The position numbers and the translations under genes were made by a program. Shown here piece by piece: positions 50,703 to 59,000 of a stretch of 64,000 nt of DNA. Numbering within the stretch: the first letter of the stretch is position 1; the number at the start of each line of letters is the position of its first letter. The notes beneath the pieces are model-generated. The model was not told the origin of the DNA, ran no database searches, and saw only the letters and a program-made list of their open reading frames with translations. This DNA is from JBBREP01 sp036501845. Its GTDB lineage: Bacteria; Actinomycetota; Acidimicrobiia; IMCC26256; PALSA-610. Location of the stretch: the NCBI GenBank assembly GCA_036501845.1, contig DASXZO010000157.1, positions 1 to 64,000 on the forward strand, given 5' to 3'.

Positions 50703-51179
50703 TCACCCCTGGTCGGGCATCAGTTCGTCCAGGTCAAGTTGCTCGGGAATGTTCGGGTGCCCGATGACGAGTGGCGGATCACCGATCTTTCCGCTCTTCG
50801 CGATGAGACGCTTGTCGAACGTGTCAAGGTGCGGCACGCGTGATGCGATTGCCGTCGCGACATGCACCGCGTCCTTCGGATTGACCCCGTACTGCCAGAC
50901 CACGTCCCGCGCGTACTCGGCGATAAATCGGTCGAGTTGTCGAACGATGATCCACTCGTGCTTGAAGAACTCCTTGATGACCGGTTCCTTGTCCGTAGGA
51001 AGGGGCGTGCGGCCTTTGAGTTTGATTACCTCGGTCAACGTGAGCGAGGACGTGACGAGGCGCACGTCGCCTGCCTGCGCGGCCTTGATAACACCTCTGC
51101 ACTCGTCGACCTTGTCCGGTTCGTTGGCGAGCCAGCCAAGGAAGGCATCGGAGTCCCAGTATCGGAGCGGTATAGCCAT
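50703..51179 (-). CDS. PIN-domain ribonuclease-like protein
   Basis: 158 residues. The PIN fold's acidic residues are visible: Asp in LRYWDSDAFLGWL (N-terminal strand), Glu in SSLTLTEVIKL, the Asp of NPKDAVHVATAIAS and a late Asp in DTFDKRLI. The WDSDAFLGWL opening is typical of VapC-like PIN proteins found beside larger partner genes in islands. The stop and start junction with the upstream gene is TGAATG with no gap, so the two are coupled. Toxin activity is plausible but not proven, and the partner is not a standard VapB antitoxin. Confidence 0.75.
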   Translation of the reverse strand: MAIPLRYWDSDAFLGWLANEPDKVDECRGVIKAAQAGDVRLVTSSLTLTEVIKLKGRTPLPTDKEPVIKEFFKHEWIIVRQLDRFIAEYARDVVWQYGVNPKDAVHVATAIASRVPHLDTFDKRLIAKSGKIGDPPLVIGHPNIPEQLDLDELMPDQG

Positions 51180-51929
51180 TCAGCCTTCCAGAATGCCGCG
51201 CACATCGTCCGCTGAAGGGAGATCCTCTTCATTCGGGAACACCTCGAAGGACTGCGCGATGACGCGCACGATCTCACCAGTGTCGCGATAGATGATCTCA
51301 CCGTGAACCGCGACGCGTTTCTCCGCCGCTGCTCCGATATCGGCGGCTTCCAGGCGATGACCGAAGTGACACGTGATGCGTTCACCCGTCAGCGCGTCGT
51401 AGACGGTGAAGTATCGGTTGTGCCCGTGGACGTTGAACGCTTCGAGCGTTCCTTCGATGGTGCCGATGCTCGTCACCGTCTCGCCAAGGATTGCGTCAAC
51501 GTGGGCGATGAGCGATGCGTTCACGGTGACGGACGCGCTCGGGCCCATCTTCAAGGTCGCATTACCGGAGACGGCCGCCTCGACAAGGGCCTTCGCCCTT
51601 TCGAGTGCGCGATCGCTGAAGTGATCGGGCCGATGCGCCCGTTTTTGGACCGTGCGGATGCCGTTGTTGACGGTACGAACGAGTCGCCGCGCGACAGGCT
51701 TCGCCGCTTTGGGAGTCCCCGATACAACGGGGCGCACGGCGAGCTTCACTGGACTCGCCATAGAGAGCGTCTCCACGATCCACCGCACGCTCTCGTCTGG
51801 CGCTGCGTCGCGGTCCACTTCGCGAAGCAATTGTAAGAACGCGGTCGTTACATCGATGAGGCGGGACAGTGGGAGGTCGTCGGCGTCGAACTCGAAGGGG
51901 ACGACGTCGAGCCCTTCATTTTTCGCCAT
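51180..51929 (-). CDS. partner gene of the PIN protein, unknown function
   Basis: 249 residues, soluble, directly abutting the PIN gene, which starts one base after this stop. The N-terminal half is helical (LIDVTTAFLQLLREVDRDAAPDESVRWIVETL, about residues 24-55) and the C-terminal half is beta-rich (GTIEGTLEAFNVHGHNRYFTVYDALTGERITCHFG). I know such pairs by neighbourhood as a recurring arrangement with a PIN gene, but cannot name a family. It could be an antitoxin-like regulator or a modulator of the nuclease. The lower GC content supports acquisition with the PIN gene. Confidence 0.5.
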   Translation of the reverse strand: MAKNEGLDVVPFEFDADDLPLSRLIDVTTAFLQLLREVDRDAAPDESVRWIVETLSMASPVKLAVRPVVSGTPKAAKPVARRLVRTVNNGIRTVQKRAHRPDHFSDRALERAKALVEAAVSGNATLKMGPSASVTVNASLIAHVDAILGETVTSIGTIEGTLEAFNVHGHNRYFTVYDALTGERITCHFGHRLEAADIGAAAEKRVAVHGEIIYRDTGEIVRVIAQSFEVFPNEEDLPSADDVRGILEG

Positions 51930-51963
51930 GATCCACCTTCACCGATCTCAACGATACCTGTGC

Positions 51964-52992
51964 CTATGCGGCGACCTGGACCACGCGTGTCCTGTCGAGC
52001 GCCACGGCGAGGCGCGTGAGGATGGACAGGTCGGTGTGCAGTCGTACCCGGTCGATGCGACGGACGCGCAGCGGGAGCATGGCCCACTCGTGCTTCAACC
52101 TGCCGAACTCGCGCTCGACCGCGCCGCGCCGGTGGTACAGCGCCTTGTGGCGCGCCGTCGTGCGCGGGATGAGCTGGTGGGGTCGGTCGGCCTTGATCCA
52201 CCGCGACGCGGACTTACACTCGGCAGTCGGGCAACGCCACTTCGTCGCGTTCCGCTTCGCGTCCGCGCCTGCGAACGTCCAGGTACCGTGCTCGCACTCC
52301 GGCGGCTCGGCCTTCCCGGCCTTCACCGCGGGCGTCATGCGGAGCGGCGTGACGGGACAGATGCCGCGCTCGGCGCAAGCGTCAACGACGACGCCGTTGT
52401 CGTAGCCCTTGTCCATCACGCACACGTTCGGAGCGAACCCTCGCTCCGCGACCGCGTCGAGCAACGTCGGAACGAGCGGCGTCTCTGCGTGCTTCGCGGT
52501 TTCGACCTGCCACGCGACCGGCAGGCCCGTCGTGGTGCATACCGCGGCGTGGACCTTGTAGCCGTAGTACCCGCCACCCGACCGCGTGCTGATCGACGAG
52601 CGGTGGCCCCACGATGCGTCGGGGTCGGAGAACCGCTCGCGCAGCTTGCCGCCCTTGCTCACGTACCGCTGCCCGTTCGCGTACGCAGGGAGGTCCGACC
52701 CGTCGATCGCGACCGTCTCGCCCATCTCAGGAAGCGCCTCATGGAGCGCGCCGAGGACGTTGCCGATGCAACGCTCGACCGTCTCGGCGTGCTGGCGGAG
52801 CTTCGCGGTGAAGCGGTAGCAGGCGTACACAGACGGCGCGTCGCCGAGTGCCGCACGGAGCGCGGCGTGGTCCTCAACGAGCGCGGCGGTGCGGGTCCAC
52901 GTCGGCAGTGCGTACAGGGATTTGACGAGGGCCATGCCCACCATCGCTCGGATCGGGTAGCCGGGTCGCCCCGTCCAACGCGTTGCCTGCAA
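51964..52992 (-). CDS. IS4/IS5-type DDE transposase (5' end uncertain)
   Basis: 342 residues from TTG 52992. DDE residues are AIDGSDL (first Asp), VMDKGYDN (second Asp) and the YHRRGAVEREFGRLK stretch, which matches the Y-x2-R-x3-E-x6-K signature of IS4/IS5-like transposases. Upstream the same frame stays open to a TGA at 53136-53134 and reads like transposase (SPEIIGLIAELQATRWTGRPGY), yet contains no ATG or GTG, so the original start may be lost or non-canonical. The transposase lies near the right end of the island. The element may be inactive. Confidence 0.8.
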   Translation of the reverse strand: MQATRWTGRPGYPIRAMVGMALVKSLYALPTWTRTAALVEDHAALRAALGDAPSVYACYRFTAKLRQHAETVERCIGNVLGALHEALPEMGETVAIDGSDLPAYANGQRYVSKGGKLRERFSDPDASWGHRSSISTRSGGGYYGYKVHAAVCTTTGLPVAWQVETAKHAETPLVPTLLDAVAERGFAPNVCVMDKGYDNGVVVDACAERGICPVTPLRMTPAVKAGKAEPPECEHGTWTFAGADAKRNATKWRCPTAECKSASRWIKADRPHQLIPRTTARHKALYHRRGAVEREFGRLKHEWAMLPLRVRRIDRVRLHTDLSILTRLAVALDRTRVVQVAA

Positions 52993-53259
52993 CTCTGCGA
53001 TCAGTCCGATGATCTCGGGACTGTCGAGCAGATCAGTGACCTGCCGCGCGTCGCGGGCAAGGTGTACGTTCGGGCGGCCATGGAGCTTGTACCTCTGTGG
53101 TCCTGGCCCCCGGTCGTTAGCGCGACGCGGGGGTCACCTTTTTCGGTTGTGTAACCCGATTATCGCAGGGGGTTCGGACAACGGAGTGGGGTAAAAAGTG
53201 GCCGAACGCGAGGTATCCGCGAGGATGGGCGCGCCCACAACCCGCCACCACTCAGGGCT
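52993..53259. other. gap upstream of the transposase, partly an extended open frame
   Basis: 267 bases. Positions 52993-53133 continue the transposase reading frame without a usable start codon. The rest (53137-53259) is non-coding. A run ggtcacctttttcggttg occurs at about 53133-53151, and no terminal inverted repeat pairing with the 51940-51970 side is convincing. Confidence 0.5.
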
Positions 53260-53284
53260 GGCGAGTTTCGCTAGACCCTCCTAG
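53260..53284 (-). repeat. right inverted repeat of the 3.2-kb island
   Basis: ggcgagtttcgctagaccct continuing to cctag, ending at 53284, is the reverse complement of the left repeat at 50053 with its internal duplication removed. The TAG stop of the TadG-like gene (53281-53283) is inside it. Confidence 0.75.
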
Positions 53285-54825
53285 GTGACGAGGTGGATCG
53301 GGTTGGCGTTCACCGTCACACCCCAGGTCGTGCGGTCGGTGACACTCGTGTCGGTGGTCGTGTACTTCACCTGCCACCACGTGCTGTTGGGGTAGAGCGC
53401 CGCGTAGTTCGACGGCAGCGCTACCTGGAGTGTCACCACTCGGTCGTTGAAGCGCCCGCCCGGGTGCGTATTCGAGTAGGGCTGCTGGGTATTGCTGCCG
53501 CTGACGTCGAGTGTGGAACCCGACCCGCTGCAGCCGCCGGTGGCGTTGGCGATCCCGTTGCCACAGGGCGTGGTCCACGTGAAGCTCACCGGGTTGCCGT
53601 TCGGATCGAGGATCTGGATCGACTGCGCGCCCTCACCGGGGTCGAACAGCATGACGTTCATCGTCTTGCCCGCATACGCGGGATCGAGCGACGCCAGGTA
53701 GAACACGGCGGTGGACCCCGACTGGTTCGCGAAGATCGACATGTCGTCAACGGCGTGCACGTCGGGGCAGGTCGCGCTGTAGTTCGACGCGCTCCTGATG
53801 GTGCTGCAGCTCGAGAACGATCCGCCCGTATAGGAGCGCAACGAGAACCCGTTGCTCGCCGCGCTGTTCGCCTCGCCCGCCTTCGTGTACACCTGCACGT
53901 AGTACGTGCCAGCTGACGCGGTGCCGCTCCAGAACGAGTCCCAACCGTCCTTGTACGTGGTGGAGCCCGACGCGAAGGTCGTGGTCTGGAGCACCGGGTT
54001 GTCGCCGAGATCGAACGTGGTCGAATCGGGGCCGAGCACCTTGAACGTGGTGGTCACGTTCGACGTACAACTCCCCTGCAGGTCGCTATCCGGGGTGCCG
54101 CAGTCGTACGCGGGGTCGTAGAGGTTGATGTGCAACGTCGTTCCCGCGGCCGCGGCCGGCACGTCCACCGCGTAGTAGTAGCCGTCGGAGTCGTAACTCG
54201 GGTTGGATGCGGCGCCTGGGCAATTCCAGTTGCCATTGGTGCTGCCAGGGTTCGACCACGCCTGGTCGTAGCCGGGAAGGAGCAGGTCTCCGTTCTCACG
54301 GCCCGAGCACCAGCCGCTCACCGCGGCCCAGATGTTCTCGGTGTTGGGTGACGGCAGGAGATTGCCGGTACCGAAACTGTTCTTGGGAGACCCGAGTGGC
54401 ACCGCGGGGTCGTACTCGGCCGTTGCGGTCTTGCTGATCGTCTTGTTCGAGAAGATGATGCTCGAGAAGTAACGGGGCACGTTGGCGTCGGTGATGGTCA
54501 CCTGCAGCTGGTGCGGGTTGCCGGTGATGCCGTTCACGGTCACGCTGATCGAGTTCTGGCCGTTGACGAAACCGTCCTTCGTCGCGGTCGCCAACGCGGC
54601 CGTAGTGGCAGCGCCGAGATCAGGCATGTACACGACGCCAGCCAGCGAGGCTGCGTCGGCACCCCGCTGGATCTGCGCCGCACGTGCGTACCAGCCCCCG
54701 ACGTCGACGGTCATGCCCGCCATGAGGAGCAACACCACCATGGAAATCGCGACCGTGACGATCACGTAACCGCCCTCATCGCCGCGGCGACGGCGTGGCG
54801 CGCTCGCAAGCTGCCAGGCGATCAT
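53281..54825 (-). CDS. TadG-like pilus assembly/secreted protein
   Basis: 514 residues. The N terminus has GYVIVTVAISMVVLLLMAGMTVDVGGWYARAAQIQRGADAASLAGV, the classical TadE/TadG-like (Flp pilus assembly, von Willebrand-type) anchoring helix with a conserved DVG and QRAADAA-like run. The remaining 460 residues are an exported, Ser/Thr/Asn-rich beta domain with several Cys pairs. It contains no VWA metal site that I can see. It starts at ATG 54825, overlapping the upstream TadE-like stop (ATGA). It is the last gene of cassette 2 and ends in the inverted repeat of the island. Confidence 0.72.
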   Translation of the reverse strand: MIAWQLASAPRRRRGDEGGYVIVTVAISMVVLLLMAGMTVDVGGWYARAAQIQRGADAASLAGVVYMPDLGAATTAALATATKDGFVNGQNSISVTVNGITGNPHQLQVTITDANVPRYFSSIIFSNKTISKTATAEYDPAVPLGSPKNSFGTGNLLPSPNTENIWAAVSGWCSGRENGDLLLPGYDQAWSNPGSTNGNWNCPGAASNPSYDSDGYYYAVDVPAAAAGTTLHINLYDPAYDCGTPDSDLQGSCTSNVTTTFKVLGPDSTTFDLGDNPVLQTTTFASGSTTYKDGWDSFWSGTASAGTYYVQVYTKAGEANSAASNGFSLRSYTGGSFSSCSTIRSASNYSATCPDVHAVDDMSIFANQSGSTAVFYLASLDPAYAGKTMNVMLFDPGEGAQSIQILDPNGNPVSFTWTTPCGNGIANATGGCSGSGSTLDVSGSNTQQPYSNTHPGGRFNDRVVTLQVALPSNYAALYPNSTWWQVKYTTTDTSVTDRTTWGVTVNANPIHLVT

Positions 54826-55394
54826 GACTGGGGCTCCAATCGGAAGACCGCAGTGGCCGAGATGTTGAAACCGCCCACGGCAATCAGCCGAGTGAGTGCC
54901 GAGCGATGCGTCTTCACGTACACGCCGAGGTAGTCGGTACCGGCCGCCTGGGACACGACGCGGCTCGTCGGGCACCACCACGTGTCGGGGCCGCCGTTGC
55001 AGCCGAAGCTCGTCGACGGCAACGAGAACGTGCTGGGCAGGTACACATTGCACAAGCCCGACACAGGTGTGCCGCCCTTGCATTGCGACGGGACGGTTCC
55101 GCTCGAGTCGGCGTTGAACACGACCACTTCGTCGACGTTGCCGCGCGGAATACTGCCCAACCCCGACAGCACGGTTTGCAGGATGTTGTAATCCGTCAGC
55201 GCGACGTTGCCGAGGTTCGAGCCCGAGCGCGCGCCGGCGCGCGCTGCAGTCTCCACTGTCACTTTGTCGCGCCAGGCAAGGCCCATGTCGCAGAGACCGA
55301 AGGCGAGCATCAGCAGCAGCGGCAACACGATGACGAGCTCCACCAGGATCACACCGCCCTCGCCGGCATCGCGCTGCGCACGAAATCGACTCAT
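54822..55394 (-). CDS. TadE-like pilus protein
   Basis: 190 residues. An N-terminal membrane anchor GGVILVELVIVLPLLLMLAFGLCDMGLAWRDK is followed by the TadE hallmark ETAARAGARSGS. The rest is an exported head with Cys pairs (SQCKGG, GLCNVY, FGCNGG) and the CPTSRVVSQ stretch. The next gene upstream has the same CPTSRVVS and the same DYLGVYxRxxH motifs, so they are duplicated paralogues. ATG 55394 and the stop both overlap neighbours (ATGA), so it is translationally coupled to both. Confidence 0.78.
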   Translation of the reverse strand: MSRFRAQRDAGEGGVILVELVIVLPLLLMLAFGLCDMGLAWRDKVTVETAARAGARSGSNLGNVALTDYNILQTVLSGLGSIPRGNVDEVVVFNADSSGTVPSQCKGGTPVSGLCNVYLPSTFSLPSTSFGCNGGPDTWWCPTSRVVSQAAGTDYLGVYVKTHRSALTRLIAVGGFNISATAVFRLEPQS

Positions 55395-56062
55395 GGTGTT
55401 TGCGCCTCGATCTTGAGCACCATGTTCGGCGTGAACGTGAACGACGGACCGAACATCCCAGTGACCGACTTGTGCAGCACACGGATGTACACGCCTAAGT
55501 AGTCGGGCCCGAGTCCGCTGTTCCCGCTGGCCGACACCACGCGGCTCGTCGGGCACCAATATCGGTCGGGTGATGCCGAACCACATCCGAAGTCGGTCGA
55601 CGGCCTCGACATATCGGAGTTCACGAATGTGTTGCACAATCCCGTGACGCTGCCCGACTTGCACGACGAGGTGGGCGCGGCGCCGACGCCGCTGGCCTTG
55701 TAGATGATGATCTGCTGGATCTCGCTCGCGGGGAGCGGCGCCGCGGCCGACTTGATCTTCTGCAAGATCTGGTAGTCGGTGAGCGCGGCGCTGCCCATCG
55801 TCGAGCCGGTGCGCGCCGCGGTGCGCGTGACATTGCTCGACGTGAGGTAGTCGTAGAACGCGGTGCCGAACTCGATGATGCCGAAGAGCAGCGTGGCGAA
55901 GACGACCACGGTGAGCGCGGCTTCGACGATCACCGAGCCGTCTTGGCGCGCGAAACCGCGCCGAACCGGTGCTGAGCGCGCTGACGTCGAGCGACAAGTC
56001 GCCACGAGGACCCATCGGCACGCAGTGCACCTATGTGAGGCGGATCCCCGCTGTACCACCAC
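55391..56062 (-). CDS. TadE-like pilus protein, paralogue of the downstream gene
   Basis: Up to 223 residues. A membrane anchor SVIVEAALTVVVFATLLFGI is followed by the TadE-type SNVTRTAARTGS run. The head shares LTDYQILQKI, FGCGSASPDRYWCPTSRVVS and DYLGVYIRVLHKS with the following gene, evidence of tandem duplication. The start is uncertain: GTG 56062 or GTG 56005, the latter giving a shorter leader. It follows the giant prepilin gene by 16 bases and overlaps the next gene by ATGA. It has no FTLxE signal, so it is not a prepilin-peptidase substrate. Confidence 0.75.
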   Translation of the reverse strand: MVVQRGSASHRCTACRWVLVATCRSTSARSAPVRRGFARQDGSVIVEAALTVVVFATLLFGIIEFGTAFYDYLTSSNVTRTAARTGSTMGSAALTDYQILQKIKSAAAPLPASEIQQIIIYKASGVGAAPTSSCKSGSVTGLCNTFVNSDMSRPSTDFGCGSASPDRYWCPTSRVVSASGNSGLGPDYLGVYIRVLHKSVTGMFGPSFTFTPNMVLKIEAQTP

Positions 56063-56078
56063 TCAACGTGGTGACCGC

Positions 56079-59000
56079 TCAGGTACTCACGATGCTGTGG
56101 GTGGCGGTGGACGCCGGACCGGTACCTACACCGTTGGTAGCCGTCACCGTGAACGTGTACGTGGAGCCGCTGGTGAGGCCGGACACCGTACAGGTGGTCG
56201 ACGTCGTGGTGCACGTGTGGCTGCCGACGTTCGAAGTCACGTTGTATCTGATGATCGACGAACCGCCGGTGGACGCCGGCGCGGTCCACGACACTGATGC
56301 CTTGCCGGTACCAGCGGTGACCGCCGAGGCGCTCGTGGGCGCGCCCGGGGTGGTCACCGGGGTGAACGAGTTCGACGCGCTCGAAGCCGATCCTGTGCCG
56401 GTGCCGTTCGTCGCGGTCACGGTGAACGTGTACGCCGTGCCGTTGGTGAGCCCGGCGATCGCGCAGTTCGTGGTCGAGGAGGTGCACGTCAATCCGCCGG
56501 GCGACGACGTCACCGTGTACGACGTAGGCGACTGACCGCCGTTCGCGGACGGCGCCGTCCAGGTGACCAGCGAGTCGCCCGACGCGACCGACAGCGTACG
56601 AATGTGCTCGTCATTGCTGTCACTCACGTACATGAGGCCGCTGCTGTTGATAGCGATGTCGATCGGGCTGCCCAAGGCGGCCGCGGTGCCCGTCCCGTCG
56701 GCGTAGGTGTTCGACCCCGTGCCGGCGACCGTCGACACGTAGTTCGATGTCGAGATCATGCGAATCGCGTTGTTGCCCTGGTCGGCCACGTACACGGAAC
56801 CACCGGGATCGATGGTGACGCCCTTCGGCTGGTTCAGCTGGGCCGACGTCGACAAACCGTCGACCCAACCGGCGGTGCCCGAACCGGCGATGGTGGTCAC
56901 CACGCCGACCGACGTGATCTTGCGCACGCGGTTGTTGGCCGTGTCCGCCACGTAGACGTTGCCCGAGGAGTCGACCGTGAGTCCCTGTGGCCCACTGAAC
57001 TTCGCCGCGGTACCGGTACCGTCGGCGAAGCCTGCGGTACCCGAACCGGCGAAGGTGCTCGTGGTACCGCCCGACGTGATCTTGCGGATCTTGTTGTTGT
57101 TGGTGTCGGCGACGTACAGGTTCCCCGACGAGTCGAGCGCGATCCCGTTCGGCTGGTTGAAGGTCGCGCGCGAGCCATCGGTCGACCCCGACGCCTGCGA
57201 GCTCGAACCGGCAAAGAGACTGGTGGTCCCCGACGACGTGATCTTGCGGATGTCGTTGTTGTTCGTGTCGGCCACGTACACGTTTCCTGACGAGTCGACC
57301 GCGACACCCTGCGGCTGGTTGAACTCGGCCGACGTTCCGCTCCCGTTCACGTAGCCGGCCGTGCCGTTGCCGGCAAAGGTCGTCACCACGCCGGCCGGTG
57401 TGACCTTGCGGATCACATTGTTCACCTGGTCGGCGACGTACAGGTTGCCGGAGCTGTCGAGTGCGATGTTGTTCGGGTTGTTGAACTCCGCGTTCGTGCC
57501 CGTACCGTCCACGTCACCGGCCGACGAGCCGGCGAGAGTTCCGACCACCCCAACTCGACCGGCGACGACGTTTGTGGGCGCATTCGGCACGAACCCCGGC
57601 ATCACGCTCGCCGCACTTGACGTCGGTCCGGTGCCGATGATGTTGGTTGCCGTCACGGTGATCGTGATCGACACGTTGTTGGTGAGCCCCGTGATCGAGC
57701 AACTCGTCGACGTGGTCGCGCACGACTGACCCGAGCTCGCCGTGGCGAGGTAACCCGTGATCGCCGTACCGCCGTTCGATGCCGGCGCCGTCCACGTCAC
57801 CGCGGCAGTTGTGTTCCCCGGCGTTGCGCTCACACCTGTAGGCGCGCCCGGAGCGGCATACGGTGTGAAGCTGTTCGACGCGCTCGACGCCGAGCCCGTG
57901 CCCGTGCCGTTCGTGGCCGTCACGGTGAACGTGTACGCCGTGCCGTTCGTGAGCCCGCTCATCGTGCACGCAGTCGCCGTCGAGATGCAGGTGATGCCGC
58001 CCGGCGACGACGTCACCGTGTACGACGTGGGCGACTGGCCGCCGTTGGCGGTCGGTGCGGTCCAGGTGACGGTCGAACTCGAGCCACCGAAACTCAGGGT
58101 GCGGATCCGGTTGTTTGCGGTATCGGCGATGAACAGGTTGCCCGAGGGGTTGTGCCGAATGCGGGCCGGCGTGTTGAAGATCGCCGCCACACCGGTGCCG
58201 TCGGCGTAGCTCGCCGAGCCCGATCCGGCGAGAGTGCTCACATAACCGCCGGTGATCTCACGGATGTGGTTGTCGCCGTAGTCGGCCACGTAGAGGTTGC
58301 CCGACGCGTCGACCTCCACCGAGGTGGGCGTGTTGAACTGCGCAGTGCCGGTGGGGCCGTCGAGGTAACCCGATGTGCCCGATCCGGCGATCGTGGTCAC
58401 CACGGCGGCCGGGGTGATCTTGCGAATACGTCTGTTGTTCGTGTCGGCCACGTAGAGGTTGCCCGACGAATCGATGTTGAGGCCTTCGGGGAGCGAGAAC
58501 TGAGCCGAGGTGCCGGTGCCGTTCGCGCTGCCGGCCGTGGTTGAACCCGCGAACGTCGTGACCACACCGGCCGTCGTGATCTTGCGGATCTCGTTGTTGT
58601 TGGAGTCGGCCACGTAGAGGTTGTTCGACGCGTCGATCGCGATGTCGCTGGGGCCGTTGAACGACGCCGCGGTACCGGTGCCGTTCGCGCTGCCGGCCGT
58701 GGTCGAACCCGCGAACGTCGTGACCACACCCGCCGGCGTGATCTTGCGGATCTCGTTGTTGTACGTGTCGGCCACGAACACGTTGCCCGACGAGTCGACG
58801 CCAATGCCCTCCGGGATGGTGAACGACGCCGCAGTGCCGGTGCCGTCCGAACTCCCCGCGCTCCCCGAACCGGCGAACGTGGTGGCGACGCCCGCGGGCG
58901 TGATCTTGCGGATCCGGTAGTTCAACGCGTCAGCGAGGTACATGTTGCCGGCGTTGTCGAAGTCGAAGCCGGTCGGCGTGTTGAACTTGGCACCGGTGCC

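Larger units (their letters stand above)
50053..53284. mobile_element. putative 3.2-kb island or transposon flanked by inverted repeats
   Basis: The segment lies between the convergent ends of the glycan cluster and the second pilin cassette. It is bounded by 25-bp inverted repeats (left 50053-50089 with a short internal duplication, right 53260-53284). It carries a lipoprotein gene (+), a PIN-domain gene (-) with an abutting partner (-) and a DDE transposase (-). The middle genes look less GC-skewed than their neighbours, which suggests recent arrival. No clear target-site duplication is visible outside the repeats. The right repeat contains the TAG stop of the TadG-like gene, so the end coincides with a gene terminus. 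Confidence 0.6.

Noticed and set aside
51940..53150. Possible terminal inverted repeats of the IS element based on a shared CC(A/T)GGACCAC sequence.
   Set aside because: The matches lie inside or close to the transposase coding ends and are short; no convincing pair or target duplication is visible.
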